Shown: piece by piece, positions 1 to 15,875 of the stretch
Numbering within the stretch: the first letter of the stretch is position 1
How the letters are laid out: every line of letters starts with the position of its first letter
Origin: Iris pallida
Lineage: Eukaryota; Streptophyta; Magnoliopsida; Asparagales; Iridaceae
Direction of reading: 5' to 3'
Length of the DNA: 64,000 nucleotides
Assembly (NCBI GenBank): GCA_029216955.1
Contig: JANAVB010007000.1
Coordinates: 1,698,450-1,762,449 of the forward strand
The notes under the pieces: model-generated
The model's database searches: none
What the model saw: the letters and a program-made list of their open reading frames with translations, nothing else
What the model was told of the DNA's origin: nothing
Position numbers and translations under genes: made by a program

Positions 1-1938
1 GGACACATAGCCGTCAGGAAATCTCAACTTCATTATCCAGTTGCATATTATTAATTTATCTTCCCTACCCAATGCGAATGGCGCTGGAGGCTTGACCAAT
101 GTATTATTGCTACTTCGTCTTAAGCTCAACTCTGGACGCTTGCAAATGTTTTCCAAGTCCTTTCTTGCTTTGGGATTGTCTTTTGTTTTTCCCTTAATAT
201 CCATAACCGTATTGAAGATGTTATCGAATACATTTTTCTCAATATGTATGACATCAAGATTATGTCGTATGAGATTATCCTTCCAATAAGGTAAGTCCCA
301 GAAGATACTCCGCTTCGTCCAATTGTGGCTATGTCTAAAACCATCAAAATGATACTCTGATCTTGGATCTTCCATCACTTCGGCATATCCTTTACTTCTT
401 CCTAAACCTCATCTCCTGTCAATCTCAATGGGGGAGGAGATAGTTCTTGTTTACCAACTCTGAAGGCATCTTTGTTCCTCCTCCACGGATGCGACAAAGG
501 AAGGAACTGACGGTGACAGTCAAAAAAACATGCTTTTCCTCCATGTTGAAGACGAAATGCCTTACTCTTTTCCCATGCATACCGGACAAGACTTAGTGCC
601 ATGAGTACTCCAACCAGATAACATTCCATATGCTGGAAAATGTTGATAGTCCACATAAGTATCGCCCTCATCTGGAAGTTTTGCTTCTTCGATATATCGT
701 ACGTATGGACACCGAATTCCCACAATTGTTTCAACTCATCCACCAATGGCTGCAAGTAGATATCGATGTTCTTCTTTGGATTTTTGGGACCTGGTATAAT
801 AAGTGTCAAAAACATATAAGGAGTCTTCATACACATCCACGGTGGTAGATTATAAGGAATTAAAATTACTGGCCCACAAGAGTACTGAGATCCCGACTGT
901 TCGAAAGGAGTGAATCCATCAGAACATAGCGCCAACCGGACATTTCTAGGCTCCGCAGCAAATTCTGGATGACACTGATCAAAATATTTCCATGCCTCTC
1001 CATCAGAAGGGTGAGATAATTCTCCTTCATCCATGTGTCGTTCCTTGCTATGCCATGTCATGTGTTGTGCTGTATTTACAGACATATACATCCTCTGCAG
1101 CCTCTTTGTGAGAGGTAGGAAATGCATCTACCTGTAGGGACGTAGCTTTCCTTGTACAATTGACTTTCCTTTGTCCCGAACTGGCTTGTACCGGTCCGCA
1201 TGACAAAAAGTACATTTATCTTTATACTTGTTCTCTTATAATATAGCATGCAGCCGTTTCGACAACAGTCTATCTTTTCGTAACCTAATCCAAGTTTTCG
1301 TATCATCATCTTCGACTTGTAAAAATTTTCAGGCAAATTCTTTGATCCTTTTGGCAACAACTCTCTGACCAACTGGATGATCCGGTCATAGCATTCTTGC
1401 GGCAAGTTGAAATCAGACTTGATGTTCAACATCCGCATCACCACAGACAGGACTGAATGAGTATCACATCCTGGGTATATCGGTGTTTCGGCATCCTTGA
1501 ACATATCATAGAATTCCTTTGCATCAGAATTCGGATCCTCTGGATCAAAACTAGGCCCGGCCGCAGCAAATATCATCTCCTGTGCTAGGTTTCGCTGCCG
1601 ATTTTCGAAGTCATCTCCGGGTGTAGACTCTCTGACCTCCGTATCAAAGGAGGACTGATATTGCAAGAACAAGGCTCTCCTTGAGCCGTCCATTCCTTGT
1701 AGTTTTGTACGAAACCCTTCTTGTAAAGATGCTCCCTCACAAGATCTACCTCTCTGAATGGTCTATTACGACATTTAACACAAGGACACTTGATGAATTT
1801 ACCATCCATAAAATCAGATTGGCTACTGGCGTATTTGAGAAATTCCTCAACGCCCGCTTTGAAATCATCATTCAGGCCAATCCTGCTCTCATGTCGTCGA
1901 TTGTACATCCACGTGCGGTCAACTAAGTATCGACTCAT
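1..1938 (-). pseudogene. TNP2-like CACTA transposase, 5' part, broken
   Basis: This is the cut-and-paste transposase of CACTA-1. The likely ATG is at 1938, because the following residues (MSRYLVDRTWMYNR) match the usual start of the transposase-associated domain. Its zinc motif CPCVKCRN follows. The Transposase_21 core comes next: YPGCDTHSVLSV, then KIDCCRNGCMLYY, GFTPFEQSGSQYSCGPVIL, and LPPWMCMKTPYMFL near 810-880. At 1-347 a third stretch carries HNLDVIHIEKNVFDN and FALGRED-like motifs. The reading frame shifts near 1640 and near 1190, and again before 400 where there is also a stop near 370, so the gene cannot give one protein. The C-terminal part lies beyond the window. Family assignment is secure; activity is excluded for this copy. 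Confidence 0.85.
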
Positions 1939-3128
1939 TCTTTTTCCCGTGCAAATTATCCTGCACCATATATTCAAAAAGAAATGATTGGATATCAAAT
2001 ATGATTTGTAGATCATAAAGAAATATGGTTATTCTTTGGTGCATACTATAATTTTGTTGTTGTTTTGGCACATAGAAGTTAGTTTTGCATAACAGATTGT
2101 GAGAAAATCAATCATCGGCTTGTTGCTATGCTTTAAGTGAGCACCTAGAAGTTAGGGTTTAGGGCCTTAGGCTTCACAGGCACCCTGCACTTCAAATGCA
2201 TCCACAAAGAATTCTAAAATCTCAACCATTCATCACTATCAACAAATGTCTTATTACAACTCTACAAAGTTTTAGACTAAAACAAATAGACTCAATTAGG
2301 TACAAACTCGACTAGAAGTAAATAAACGGACCAAACCAAAACTCTGAAACTAATCAAAACTCTGCAATGAAACTGTACCAAACTAAAGTCATGTCACTTT
2401 CTTTGGATATTTCTAGTATCTCTGTCAAAAAAGCAGTTATTAGATTGTCATGGATATTTGTTTGAAATATGTGGTTTTCATTCTCTTGCTACCCCTAGCA
2501 AATTATCTATTGATTCATCCTTTCTTTTTAAACATCTAACATGGACACTTGATGGCATACCATTGACACATCAAATTATTAAACCCACCAAGCTCATTGC
2601 AACATATAGAGTCCTGTAGGTAGAGTTTCGGATAGAGTCGTGCAGAAATTGATGCTATAAAGACTAAACATTGGCATTAATCATTGTGCAAAAAAAAATA
2701 CATTTGCTAATGTGGAAGTCAGGACACAAATACTTTCATTATCCAGAGCAAATTTTTCGGAATGCAAATCGTTGGGCATTTCCGATTCGTTCTGACCATA
2801 GGACGGCTGGTCTTTTTGTTTTGAACCTACTAGGATAATGTTTGAAAGGCAGTCCATTTCATTGGTTGTTTACTTGTTTGGAACATATTTAACAGTTTGG
2901 GAAGAAAACAAGCATTTAGAAAAATGTTAATGACTAGATATCTTGCTCTGCTCTATAGCTAGTGCTGCACAAAGACCAAATAACAAAATGGAACCAGCTA
3001 TTTGTGAATGGTTGGAATATAGAAAGGACCTTTTAATTGTAATGTAATGTAGGTCATATCCAATGATTATATCAAATTCAATTCAGCATGCGGTTGAATG
3101 AAATGCACTAATTATATTTGATATCATC
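1939..3128. other. non-coding CACTA-1 sequence between transposase start and LARD-A
   Basis: AT-rich sequence upstream of the transposase ATG (leftward gene). I see no coding similarity, no long repeat and no RNA gene. It is probably 5' leader or intron of CACTA-1. LARD-A begins at 3129; the preceding 5 bp TCATC would be its target-site duplication, but its partner is missing because the other end of LARD-A is truncated. Confidence 0.4.
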
Positions 3129-6455
<3,327 letters not shown>

Positions 6456-6478
6456 TCCTACCCAACTTACAAGAATTT
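6456..6478 (-). other. LARD-A polypurine tract next to 3' LTR
   Basis: On the minus strand the sequence immediately before the LTR reads AAGTTGGGTAGGA, preceded by CGAGGACGAAATTCTTGT. The position and the GAGGACGAAATT context match the PPTs of G1 (before 31960) and G3 (before 62833). It would prime plus-strand DNA synthesis. A second copy lies at 12957-12979. Confidence 0.6.
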
Positions 6479-9400
6479 CGTCCTCGAAATTTAGGATTAA
6501 TAGGGTAGATAGGTTTGAGGGATAGTAAGAGTTCGTCAATACCAAAATGCAATTAAATTTGGTGGAGGCGATAAAACGGCGTTCAACACCATCATGCAAT
6601 AGAAAATTTTGGAGTCGATATATACAAAATATATCATGGTTATGGAATTGAATAAGGATCGCTAGTGAAGGTAACAAAATTTTGAATATAAAATTTTTAG
6701 AGAACAGTAAGGAATTGAGCAGGCCAAAGAGAATAAGTTAGACATTTAGGAAATGTGATTCCTTAAGGGAGAACTGGATACTAATCGACTTGGTCGAGGG
6801 TTTGATTAAGTGATGATTAGAATCACTCTCGTGCGTTCAAGAATAATTGGGAGGACACGATAACAATTCTAAGGTTAAGGAACGAGGAGTAGTTAAAGAT
6901 GAGGATACAGCCACATGAGTCGGTCGGTGGCTATCGACATTTGTGTATAATTAACCGATTGGGCAACCAAAGATAATACCTTGAGTCTATCTTAGCAAGT
7001 ACAGTACCTTGTCTTTCAAAATAAGTAAAAGGCAAGAACAACAAAGGTTTCAAAGACGGTGTTATATATTGAGTACGAATTGCGGGGTTCATAGACGGCG
7101 AAAATAATTCAAAAGAGAATTGTCAAGGCTGTCGCGGAAGAGATTCTAAGGCATGTTTAACTATGTCTCCATCCGCATAGAATAAGATATAATAAGCGAA
7201 CCAAAGTGCAATAGGTTGATCAGACCATCATGCACCGGTTCTGATTAGACAATATGTTAGTGGGTGCACCCAATAAAATTTGTCATGATCAAGCTTGGTA
7301 AAGAAATAAGCTTGCAAAACTGAAGCTACATTAGCAGCATGAGATAGCCAAAATATGAGCAAGGAAGGTACGACTGAAGGAAATTTTAAATAGTCCAAGA
7401 TCTTTTAAAATCGAGTCTTGCCCGAAGTGTGGGCCTATACAGTTGTCCTAGTATTTCTTTATTTATGGCTGGATAACTAGATAAGGTAGGGTCCTCTGAA
7501 TTTATAGTCTAAGTGAACTTACCAATGTGGTTCATGAGGAAAAAGGTTTGCTAGGTGGTGAGGTATTCTACCCAACTTACAAGAGTTAAACTAGTGTGTG
7601 ATGGGACAACAGGTCAAGCAATCAAGATAAAATACAAATTTGAGCATTACGGAATTAAGTAGAACAAAATCACATATCGGTCGAAGGAATTGAGTCGAGA
7701 TGGAATCCCTATTCGAAAATATATCGGTATCATGGTAAAGATTATAGTTGGCCATTTTGACCATAAGGTCATATCAAGAAATAGAGTACAAGGAGATGGG
7801 TTTTGGTGGGACATGATATGTCTACAGGAAGGTGGACTTGTCTAGGTCTTACATATGGAATTTATTGGAGAAAAAGTCTAGTGTTGTACTCCAAATATCT
7901 AAGTCACGGTAAGGGATGCAAAAAGATCTAAAATAGAAAGTGGGAGTTCACGAGATGATAATTAATGCACAAAATAAAAAGATTCAGTTAAAGCATGAGA
8001 TCAAATTAATTAAAGAATCCATAAAATAATTTAGGAACAAAATTTCGGAGAGAAGATAGTCTCCTAGATGAATACAGTTAAGGAACCATTAAATCATTAA
8101 TCAAATTGCAAGTGGGTTAGAAGTTCGCAATTAAAAGATCTAGAATTGAAGGAATGTCGAGTAGGCCGAGGTGAAAATACAGTCACATAGCTAAGTAATG
8201 ACTAACAACACTTGTGTATACTACTATCATGGTCATGGGTGACATGGCAATTAGTGTGGAAAACTCAGTAGGGTTATCTTGGGGCCTACCATTAAAATTA
8301 AACTCAAGTTTCCTCCAAAAAGTTCAAAAATAAACTTTCAAAATAAACCCCGAATTTGTATTCACTCCAAGCCGTTCAAATTCATCATAAAAATTTAAAT
8401 CACTCTCATAAATCTCAAAGCAAAATTTTATCACGTTACTACTAACCTAATCCAAAATTTACGTTTAACTTCAACTATTTAACTCGAGAGTTCATAATTT
8501 ACGAATCCATAAAAAATTCATAATCAATCAAAATTTAACACTCTAAAATTTTCAAATAACTCATAATAAAACTCTTAGCATTTAAAAGCAATAATAAAAA
8601 ATTTAAGCTTCATGCTATCGTAAATTTTAACTTCCATTCATGCTAAGTTATTCCAACAAAATCACAACTTTTAAATGGTAACTTCCTGTAATCAATCCAA
8701 AAAAATTTCCATCGCATCCTTCGAAATTCTCCAAAAATTTAATATTAGCAATCCCACATTAAACTAAAATTTTCAAATAATCTTATCAGTCAAAATTTTT
8801 TTTTTTACCAAAAATCTAAATAGATTTGTAAATCCTCAATCACAGGACACCATTTAAAATAAAATTTTCTAAAAAAATCGTTTTCATAACTTTCAAATAT
8901 TTTAAACCAAAATTCACCGTCATTACTTCCACTTAAAATTCAAATTTACAAAACTCAAAAATCACGAGTTGTACGATGCAAATTTAAATAATTTCTACAA
9001 CCACATTTGAAATCTAAGATCATTTTAAACCCAATTTATAACTGCTCAAAGGTGTATAACTATAATCCAAAAACCATAAATGTAACAACTCGAATTCAAA
9101 TAAATTTTATATTTGCTTAAAGATGTATAGCTATAACCCCATAATTCATAAATATCAAAACTCAAAACTCCAATCAATTTCTTAAATCAATGGTATAAAG
9201 ATTCTAGCTATATATATATATTTCCTTCCTGCAGTATCAATCCTATGGTGCTTACTATTTAGAAATCTCAAGATTAAAACTTTCCTTGGTAATATCCTAC
9301 TTTACCAATTACTAATCATTAAATCACACAAAAAAATATTTTTAACTCAATTAGAGTCTTGAATGTATTCCAATTGCCAATATAACCATTCTAGCCATGT

Positions 9401-9658
9401 GTTTGACCTATGAGCATATACTAGTGTAGTCATCTTTCTAGTTGACACTAAGCACGAAAATAATAATCGACGGTAGAAAGGAATCAAGCAAGATACAGTT
9501 CAAGGAGGTCGAACAAGAGTTCGGAATTTGAAGCCAAGGGAAGAGGTCAAGCTGTATGAATGAGATTCCTAGATTCTAATCCTATGTTGCAGGCTCACAT
9601 CAGTACAATTACGTAACCGAAGTGACAAACTCGACCTGCATGGGCCACCACAAAAACA
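6456..9658 (-). other. LARD-A internal region, non-coding
   Basis: This 3.2 kb region lies between the LTRs. I find no retroviral motif (no CCHC knuckle, DTG, DD box or HHCC) on either strand. On the minus strand it opens, 7 nt after the LTR end, with GTGGTGGCCCATGCAGGTC (9651-9633), a block also found just after the 5' LTRs of G1 and G3. A further match to the G3 internal region, GAGCCTGC flanked by similar bases, follows within 100 bp. The PPT-like string TCTACCCAACTTACAAGA recurs at about 7568. The rest is AT-rich with no recognisable content. Confidence 0.65.
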
Positions 9659-12156
9659 TGTAACGCCCCACTCCCAAAATACGTAGGGCCAAGTACGTAG
9701 ACATGCCAGCTGTATACATACGAAATACATGGACCTCGTATGTATACATAAGCTGTAAAATGTAGTAATCCAAGACAACTAAATCTCATCCACAATGAAA
9801 GGAATAATAATATAGAAATCAACTTAAATATTTATGATACAATCGTTGGGCGGAGACAAAGTCCACTACCAACTAATTTAATAGAGAATAAATATACAAA
9901 GAAAGTGATTGGTTGAGCGAAGCAATGACAAGTCCAAAAGCAGTCATCACGAAGGAAGGAATGGCCTTAGCTAGAGCACCTGCAAAACATGAACACACAC
10001 CTGGAGAAAACCAGGTCCTCAGGGGACGTAACAAGACACATAATATCATGCCGATAAACTGAATAAATAAGCTCAACAGAAAAGTATGCATGAGTAAAGG
10101 TTCCTAACCATTCTATGTGACATGCATTTTAGAGGACAACGTTCTACGCAGGGGCTGTAACGGATTCACGCAAGCAAGTAATAAAGTGTGGCCAACAAGT
10201 AGCACTCATCCGAGACACTATCGGCCGGGTAACACGTAGCGCTCATCCGAGACACTATCTCCCAAATGTGTGTAAAAATAAATGTAGCCCCTACGCTAGT
10301 AGCTGTCCCCTCCCCCCAATGATACTATACGTGTGTCGTAACCATGACACACAACACATGTCGTTTCCACAACACGAGTTTATAATAGATAACTGTCAAG
10401 TCTTCTAACATGCCTCTATTGACAGTTATTCCTACGCATGCGCACGGGTGATCGGCCAACACGCAAGTGACCACTACATGACACTCACACTCTCACACAC
10501 AACTCGTGTAAAATGTGGCAAGTCAATGAGACACACTAAATTTGAAGGTAGTCCCTTAACTCTAAGTCAATTTTACAAAATATAGTAATTTGTATCTACA
10601 TATAATTTAGAAAGAAACAACTTAAAATAAACACAACATGCATGATATTGAGCAGAAAATTTAAACAGTAAAGGCAAGGTGTCTTGCCTGAGGTTATGTG
10701 CAAAAGAGAATAATCCATAGCTCGAACCGACAAAATAAACAAGGCAAGAAAAGCCAACTCCCGCAGATGACTCCGGATGCTGCAACAAACATCACGAACG
10801 CGTTTGGAATATAAGATATGCCTAGGAAATGCCTGTCCAAAAGTTAAATTCTGGAACAGGGGCAAAATCGTAATTTCGGATCAAAACGATGTCCGTCGTT
10901 GGACCCGCTTTGCACCGAAACGCGTGCCGAAGTCTATGGTCTCTAAAGTCGTCAAACTACATGTCTACGGTTTCAGTTTGAGGAGAGGAACTCAACGGTA
11001 TGTTCAGTTTTGGATTCCGAGGAGCCGTGCACAAAATCGCCCGTTTGAGTGGGTCGCGGGCCCGCCAAAAGTGGGTCCCTATTCGACCTTCTCAGAATCA
11101 AACCAAATTTGGCATGCAGGACCAGAATTTCGATCCGGACCTGTTGGCGCAAGTTTCGTCTTGATTCGACGACTGTACACAAAGTTATGGACAAGTTGCA
11201 AAATGCCGATACGGGGGTATTTCGACGGATACACGTTGATTTCGTCGCACACAGCGACGAAACTGAGTTCCGTCAGTTCCCACATATCCGTAACGTCCAT
11301 ACGCGTCTTTCGATGCGTATAACGCGCGACCACGTCGTCCGGTTTTGTCGGGGCGACGTCGTATCGGACAAAAATTTCAGAAATTAATATTTAGAAAACA
11401 GTTTTTCTCACAAGTTCAACATGGAATTAATACACACACAGAATTCAAAATACTAATCTACCAGTTACGTTTCCATCATGGTTAGGTTGTCTTCAAAAGT
11501 GTTCAATTAGTTTTTACAAAAGTGTAATGAACAGCGAGAAAAGTGGCCGACAAGTTGGCGTTTCAAAACAGTTTTCAGGATTCAGAAAAGTGGGTTTTTC
11601 TCCAACTTCGTCTCGATTTTTCGAGCAAGTTGGATGGCCATGTCAAAATCCACCTGGGGGATCTTGAAGAGGGTTATGAGGGCTTTCTACACGAATTTAC
11701 GGATCTAAAAACGGACTAGAATCGGGAGAGAAATCAAACGGAGAAGTTGGGTACCTTGAGTGGGAAAACTGCTCCGTGGGTGACGCGGGGCTGACTTCTA
11801 AAGCTCCGTTCGTCGCGTACAAAGCTCCGTTGCTGGTGAAACGAAGTCGAGGACGAAGAGGGTATAATCAGCCTCAACTTTCGTTTTGGAAGTTTAGGGT
11901 TTCGTTGTTTGTAGAAAAAGTTATATATATACTAAGTTGGTCAAAAAAAACCTAATATAATATTATTACTAATATCCCCCCTATAGCCTTTCCAATTCCA
12001 CGGGTTGCTAACTCTATGCTGTGCACGGATGGGGGAGGGGCCCGCCCACTTTTAAGTGGGTGGGTTTATTTATTTTCTTTTTCTTTTTCTTTTTCTTTTT
12101 TTCTTTTTCTTTTTCTTTTTTTTCTTTTTTTTTTCTTATTCTAAAACTTATATACA

Positions 12157-12209
<53 letters not shown>

Positions 12210-12956
12210 ATATAGGTATATATCCATAAATATACCAAAAAAATCTATTTAAATCCAAATATCATTTAAAAGTCAACTATCCAATTATTTAATATATTTG
12301 AGCATATCTATATATATAAATTCAATCCTTAATAGATCAACTCAAAATAAAAAATAGTATTTAGATAGGAAAAATATGGTTATTAAATCTCCACAAATTT
12401 TAAATAAAAGTTTAATATTATCAACTATATATATAATGCATCAAAAATATATTTTTACATATATGCGCAAATTTAAATTGCCATAAAAGGCAACAATAGT
12501 AATATCACATAATATCCATTAATATCAGCAATAATAAAATGTCTTTTTAATTTTCACAAAATAACTTTAGTAATAATAAAATAATAAAATTTCTCCAATG
12601 GGTGAACTGTACCACACACCCTTATCGGGGTCCCGAAACATGTACAATATTATAAAATATATTTTAATATAAAATACCAATAATTGTACAATATTTAAAT
12701 AATTAGAATTTGTACATCAAACTCTAAAATAGTTTAGAAAATATTTCTAAGTACATAAAATAAGTCTACATGGCCATATTTGGTCACCCTACCTGCTTAC
12801 ATGGCCTTGGATTTGGTCCGGGCCCAGTTCGGACTGAATTGGCTAAACCGGGTCATACAAAAAAATAAAAACAATAATAAAACCATCAATTGTATAAATT
12901 TTTTTTAAAGTCTAATAAAATAAATAAATAAATAAATAAAAATTAGGGGTTTTACA
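9659..12956 (-). repeat. LARD-A 5' LTR (3298 bp)
   Basis: Direct repeat of 3129-6455 with the same ends, TGTAAAACCCC at 12956 and GGGCGTTACA at 9659 on the minus strand. It differs from the other LTR mostly by one- to three-base indels, for example in the homopolymers and (TA)n. It is followed on the minus strand by the conserved internal-start block. Confidence 0.85.
12066..12212. repeat. polypyrimidine tract and (TA)n microsatellite in LARD-A 5' LTR
   Basis: Same composite repeat as at 5529-5712. T/C-rich units run to about 12137 and TA dinucleotides run from about 12160 to 12212. The TA part is about half as long as in the partner LTR, showing slippage since insertion. Confidence 0.95.
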
Positions 12957-13629
12957 TCCTACCCAACTTACAAGAATTTCGTCCTCGAAATTTAGGATTA
13001 ATAGGGTAGATAGGTTTGAGGGATAGTAAGAGTTCGTCAATACCAAAAATGCAATTAAATTTGGTGGAGGCGATAAAACGGCGTTCAACACCATCATGCA
13101 ATAGAAAATTTTGGAGTCGATATATACAAAATATATCATGGTTATGGAATTGAATAAGGATCGCTAGTGAAGGTAACAAAATTTTGAATATAAAATTTTT
13201 AGAGAACAGTAAGGAATTGAGCAGGCCAAAGAGAATAAGTTAGACATTTAGGAAATGTGATTCCTTAAGGGAGAACTGGATACTAATCGACTTGGTCGAG
13301 GGTTTGATTAAGTGATGATTAGAATCACTCTCGTGCGTTCAAGAATAATTGGGAGGACACGATAACAATTCTAAGGTTAAGGAACGAGGAGTAGTTAAAG
13401 ATGAGGATACAGCCACATGAGTCGGTCGGTGGCTATCGACATTTGTGTATAATTAACCGATTGGGCAACCAAAGATAATACCTTGAGTCTATCTTAGCAA
13501 GTACAGTACCTTGTCTTTCTAAAATAAGTAAAAGGCAAGAACAACAAAGGTTTCAAAGACGGTGTTATATATTGAGTACGAATTGCGGGGTTCATAGACG
13601 GCAAAAATAATTCAAAAGAGAATTGACAA
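12957..13629 (-). repeat. extra partial LARD-A internal copy upstream of 5' LTR
   Basis: This segment matches 6456-7128, the PPT-side end of the LARD-A internal region. Similarity stops abruptly at AATTGACAAG (about 13629), where CACTA-1 sequence resumes. It means that a second LARD-A unit once lay upstream and was truncated. Confidence 0.8.
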
Positions 13630-14293
13630 GCCCATATCAAGCCCTAAATTTATGCATTTAGAGGATAATTTAGGAAACTTAAAACTAAAAAAAAAACTTA
13701 CAGAAATTACAGAAAAAAAAACTTACAGAAATTTTAGGCGGAGGAGTGGCGGTGGAGGAGTGGCGGCGGAGGAGAGAGGCGGCGGAGGAGAGGCGCCGGG
13801 GAAGAGGCCCCGGAGGAGGAAGGAAGGGAGGGGCTGTAGAGGGGTGGAGGAATGGCGGCGGAGGAGTGGCGGCGGAGGAGAGAGGGCGGCGGAGGAGAGG
13901 CGCCGGGGAAGAGGCGCCGGAAGAGGAAGGAAGGGAGGGGCTGATCGGCTGTAGAGGAGGAAGGAAGGAAGGGAGTCGAAAGAGTTTTTGGGGGGAACAA
14001 AAATAATAAGAGGGAGAGGAAAAGTTAGAGAATAAAAGGGTTTCTCACCGACTGAAAAGTCAGTCGCTCTATAGGAGTCGGCAAAAAATAAAAAAATACA
14101 GTATAAATACCAACCGACTTTTCAGTCGCTATAAAAATACTCGACAGTCACCGGCGTATTAGCGACTAACTAGCGACTAAAAATATATTGAGTTTTGTTT
14201 CCGAAGAACTTTAGTCGACGTTTAGTCGCTGTAATAGCAACTAACTATCATTAGTCTCTATTTCAGTCGCTATTTTACCATATTTTTGTAGTG
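13630..14293 (-). repeat. CACTA-1 5' terminal region: G-rich minisatellite and subterminal repeats
   Basis: 13738-13990 is built from degenerate GGCGGAGGA/GGAGGAGA units and is strongly G-rich on the + strand. 14040-14280 carries many AGTCG/CGACT motifs in both directions, including the small perfect hairpin CGACTGAAAAGTCAGTCG near 14049. The terminus is at 14293. The G-rich part would be leader or promoter of the leftward transposase gene; open frames across it are low-complexity artefacts. Confidence 0.7.
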
Positions 14294-14611
14294 TGTTGTC
14301 CTCTTAAGTATGGTTCCTACCTTAATTTTAGTCCATACTCTATCCCATGTTCAGCCTATTTTGCACTACATATTCAGTCACTTGCAATTGTTTGTAATAG
14401 ACAGTAGCATGAAGGGCTAGTTTCATCTTAATTAAGGTGGTTGAGGAGACTCACTACAGTAATTTAGAGTATCAATTTAAATACAGGAAATAACATGTGG
14501 GTATGTGTTGAAGAGAGAACTTACCTAGTGGTTAGTACTACTTGGTGTGACTTAGCCCATTCCATTATCAAGTTCAGACCCCCATTCTCTTAGTGTCCTG
14601 TTCTACAAGGG
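14294..14611. other. unassigned flank between CACTA-1 and G1
   Basis: This 318 bp stretch belongs to neither neighbour. No coding similarity, repeat or RNA gene is recognised. The last 5 bp (AAGGG) would be the left target-site duplication of G1; the right copy is out of view. Confidence 0.5.
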
Positions 14612-15219
14612 TGTCACTTCCCGTTCCCAGAATACGTATTTTAATACGTGTTCTGTTTGAATGAATTTATTTAATATTTATCATGCATTTTTTTTGTATT
14701 TAAATTCTTCAATTTTGCGCCTATTATTTTTTTTCTGTATTTTATTTTTTGCTTTTGCTTTGTTTTAGGATCGGCTTGGGTTGGTTTATTTTGGGTTTGG
14801 GGTGGTTCATCATGAACCCAACCAACTTTCTCCATTTAAAGCCCCAACCTTTTCTCTCTCTTCATTACTCTCATTTACTTCTTCTTCAACCTCCATTACT
14901 CTCCCACCAACCTAGAAGAGCTAGGCAAGTATAACTTGCTTCGTGATGGATTTCGATTTTTGTTGTTCCATTGTCTTCCTCACGAGATTCTAAGACACTT
15001 TAGTACTTAGCATTTTTAATTTACATGGCTCATTTCTTGTAGATCTAAGCTTGTTATATTTCAGATTTCTTGGGTTTCGATCTAACTAACCTTGTTGTGT
15101 TCAAGATTTGATGGTTCCACGTTGTAAAATTTTTTTTCTGCCCCATTTTGGCCTATGGAAGTCTGAATTCTGACCATAAACGAAGGTTTAGTGGAGCTTA
15201 GAAGCCATGGATTCCATGG

Positions 15220-15250
15220 TTCTTCTTCTCGAAAAAGTGGAGAAGAAGAA
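15220..15250 (+). other. perfect 11-bp hairpin in G1 LTR
   Basis: TTCTTCTTCTC (15220-15230) and GAGAAGAAGAA (15240-15250) are exact inverted repeats around a 9-nt loop. The homologous place in the 3' LTR (near 32577-32607) keeps the stem with one mismatch. Function unknown. Confidence 0.6.
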
Positions 15251-15875
15251 CAGTGGTTGCCGCATGGCCCGCGACAGGCTTGGCCGCATGGCTTGATTGG
15301 CTCTTGGCCGCATAAGACTCTATTTTCCTTGCCGCATATGCATGTTTTCCCTGGCCGCATAGGCCTTTGCTGCATGGCTTACAGCCGCATGGCTTGGTTG
15401 GCTTGCAGCCGCATAAGCATTTGTCTTCATGCGTTCCTGGCCGCATGGCCCATTGCCGTATGGGTCTCTGGCCGCATAGCTCTTGGCAGCGTTTGTCGCA
15501 TGAACCTTTCTCTCTGGCCGCATAGATGTTGGCAGCATTTGCCACATGAACTTTTCCCTCTGGCCGTATGGCTTGGTTGGCTTTCAGCCGCATAGCTATT
15601 GCTAGCTATTAGCCGCATGAAACCTTCTTCTGCATCGCATATGCATGTTTGCTCCTCAGTCGCATGAACTTTTCTCCCCGAGCCACATGACCTTACTCGG
15701 CTTTTGCCGTATGGCTTTGTTCGCTCTCAGCCGCATGAGACCCTGCTTTCCTTGCCGCATAGGCTTTTAGCCGCATGGCTCTCGACAGTTTGTCATATGG
15801 CAATCCATGGCCGCATAAGCATGGCCCTTGGCTCCCGGGCCGCATGGGATTCTGACCCGATTCTGGCCGCATAGA
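15249..15875 (+). repeat. degenerate GCCGCAT array in G1 5' LTR
   Basis: About 28 copies of GCCGCAT or one-base variants, spaced roughly 15-35 bp, are embedded in phrases such as GGCCGCATGGCTTGGTTGGC. Spacing is irregular, so this is a motif cluster rather than a simple tandem repeat. The array is conserved in the 3' LTR (32625-33245). Confidence 0.85.

Noticed and set aside
7126..7130. LARD-A LTR border at TGTCA (7121-7125), taking the whole 4-kb repeat as LTR
   Set aside because: No PPT or PBS lies at that border. A PPT with GAGGACGAAATT context lies at 6456-6478 and gives proper TGTAA...TTACA ends.
13652..14006. Arg/Gly- and Pro/Ser-rich open frames resembling a proline-rich protein
   Set aside because: They follow the G-rich minisatellite of CACTA-1 and exist in several frames at once.
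15082..15618. Cysteine-containing repeat frames on the minus strand suggesting a Cys-rich repeat protein
   Set aside because: They arise from the GCCGCAT array, occur in all frames and lie inside an LTR.
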